A stretch of 36,837 nucleotides of DNA from Ottowia thiooxydans DSM 14619 (lineage in GTDB: Bacteria > Pseudomonadota > Gammaproteobacteria > Burkholderiales > Burkholderiaceae_C): NCBI RefSeq assembly GCF_000422885.1, contig NZ_KE383945.1:71334-108170 (forward strand), written 5' to 3'. Shown here piece after piece: positions 35,932 to 36,837 of the stretch; position 1 is the first letter of the stretch, and each line of letters begins with the position of its first letter. A program made the translations under genes and the position numbers. The notes below the pieces were generated by a model, which ran no database searches, had not been told where the DNA came from, and was given only the letters and a program-made list of their open reading frames with translations.

Positions 35932-36504
35932 CTACTTCGACGTGCGCAACTCCAACAGGTGCCGCGCGGTTTCCAGCTCTTTCTGCAACAGTTCGGCATC
36001 CGGCAGCACGGTACCGTAGTTGGCCGCCATCACCTTCGAAGGTAAGCCTTCCAGCGCATGGCCCTTGTCTGCGCACAGAATCAAGCCCACGGGCGGGTTT
36101 TCCTAGGGGTAGGCCCAATGTTCCTTGGCATAGTTGCAATACATGTGCATCTGGCCCACGTCTGCATGAGTCAGGCTGCCTAGCTTCAGGTCGATGATGA
36201 CCAGGCAGCGCAGCCGACGATGGAACAGCAGCAAGTCCACCCGATACCAGGTCTGGTCGATACGCAAGCGGCGCTGCCGCCCGATGAAGGTGAACCCTTC
36301 TCCCAGCTCCAGCAGGAAGTCTTCCAGCCGCCGGATCAAGGCGGCTTCCAGATCGGACTCCGAATACTCGTCCTTGAGGTCGAGGAACTCAAGCACATAT
36401 GGGTCTTTGATGGCATCGCCCGGCGCGACGGCATCCTCGGGCTTCGGCACCGCGCCCTTAGCCAGCATCGCCGCTCTGTTTTTCGACAGCGCCGTGCGCT
36501 CATA
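35932..36504 (-). pseudogene. DUF1016 (YhcG) PDDEXK nuclease remnant, 5' end cut by a transposon
   Basis: Reading on the minus strand from 36504, the frame begins YERTALSKNRAAMLAKGAVP and continues with KDPYVLEFLDLKDEYSE, LGEGFTFIGRQRRLRID and VIIDLKLG, the C-terminal PDDEXK half of DUF1016 proteins. The N-terminal half is missing; the sequence to the right is a Tn3 terminal repeat. An in-frame TAG (36103-36105) follows EHWAYP. Beyond it the same frame continues with ENPPVGLILCADKGHALEG to a stop at 35932. A few residues also seem missing after KGHAL. The gene is thus dead by truncation and nonsense mutation. Intact homologues often accompany restriction systems. Confidence 0.88.
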
Positions 36505-36837
36505 GGGGTCTCCTCGTTTTCAGTGCAATAAGTGACGGTACGCAAAGCTAGCACTGGCGCGGGGGTGGTCTGGGTAGACCGTTGATTTCATTGACTTTCC
36601 TGTTCGCTTTGTAAACGGGTATGGTGGCCTCCCACTTTTGAGGTTCACGATGCAGGGTTGGCACACAACCTACCTTGGCCTGCGAGAGCTGCCAAGGGAA
36701 ATCAGCACCTTCGAGCTTCAGTCGTTTTTCACGTACAGCCGTACTGAGCGCGAGCTCATCAACGCCCGCCGAAGCAACGCCCACAAGCTGGGTCTGGCAC
36801 TGCACATAGGTTTCTTGCGCTTGAGCGGGCGCCTGCT
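36505..36837 (+). mobile_element. Left end of a Tn3-family transposon
   Basis: The 38-bp terminal inverted repeat occupies 36505-36542: GGGGTCTCCTCGTTTTCAGT, then GCAATAAGTGACGGTACG. It starts with GGGG and ends in an ACGGTACG block, as Tn3-family ends do. It interrupts the DUF1016 gene, and a transposase reading inward begins at 36650. The other end lies outside the window. Confidence 0.88.
36650..36837 (+). CDS. tnpA: Tn3-family transposase, N-terminal fragment (runs off the window)
   Basis: The first 62 codons are visible. MQGWHTTYLGLRELPREIS and FELQSFFTYSRTERELIN, then LGLALHIGFLRLSGRLL, match the N-terminal DUF4158 domain of Tn3-family transposases, which binds the terminal repeats. 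GAGG lies about 7 bp upstream of the ATG. The catalytic part is beyond the right edge, so integrity cannot be judged. Confidence 0.9.
   Translation, partial: MQGWHTTYLGLRELPREISTFELQSFFTYSRTERELINARRSNAHKLGLALHIGFLRLSGRL

Noticed and set aside
36548-36805. 85-residue minus-strand frame at the right edge
   Set aside because: It is antisense to the Tn3-family transposase start.

Overview
The window looks like chromosome of a betaproteobacterium of the order Burkholderiales, most likely family Comamonadaceae. The basis is the high GC content, the housekeeping gene orders leuS-lptE-holA and hpf-ptsN-hprK, divergent fur/bamE, two Bug-type periplasmic receptors, and C-rich intergenic repeats of a kind I associate with Comamonadaceae. 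No rRNA or tRNA gene was recognised, so the genus cannot be fixed.

Layout. Positions 1-1674 (minus) hold the 5' part of a secreted protein made of near-identical 51-residue repeats; it runs off the left edge. Positions 2209-6913 (minus) carry kup, gshA and proA. Positions 6989-10732 (minus) carry a small catabolic/uptake module: Bug receptor, TetR regulator, cyclase-family hydrolase, second Bug receptor. A 204-bp MITE-like element sits exactly at the holA stop codon. Positions 11121-18416 (minus) carry holA, lptE, leuS, exbD, exbB, dapB and bamE. The plus-strand fur gene follows, then minus-strand hprK, ptsN and hpf, then plus-strand corA. Positions 22306-28867 hold small regulator/effector pairs: a NimR/NimT-like pair, a LysR regulator divergent from an NAD(P)-binding protein, and a WYL regulator - VOC protein - EVE protein operon. 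Tandem 86-bp GC-rich repeats occur at both ends of this stretch.

From about 29083 to the right edge the window changes character. It becomes a mosaic of mobile-element debris and cargo: non-coding sequence of the kind found in integrative and conjugative elements (ICEs), a frameshifted DUF2958 gene, a large HEPN/RES-type predicted NAD+-consuming protein, a zinc-hook ABC/SMC-like ATPase, an HNH endonuclease bracketed by two copies of an ICE-like repeat, and a broken DUF1016 (YhcG) nuclease. The last is cut by the terminal inverted repeat of a Tn3-family transposon, whose transposase begins at the right edge.

Functionally, the left two thirds is core metabolism and envelope biogenesis: glutathione and proline precursors, K+ and Mg2+ transport, LPS and outer-membrane assembly, lysine/peptidoglycan precursor synthesis, iron regulation, and nitrogen-PTS control. 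The right third resembles a defence-type cargo island. The best candidate for an undescribed system is the HEPN/RES protein (29807-31177) followed by the zinc-hook ATPase (31385-34021). All functional calls rest on motif recognition by eye; no database search was run.
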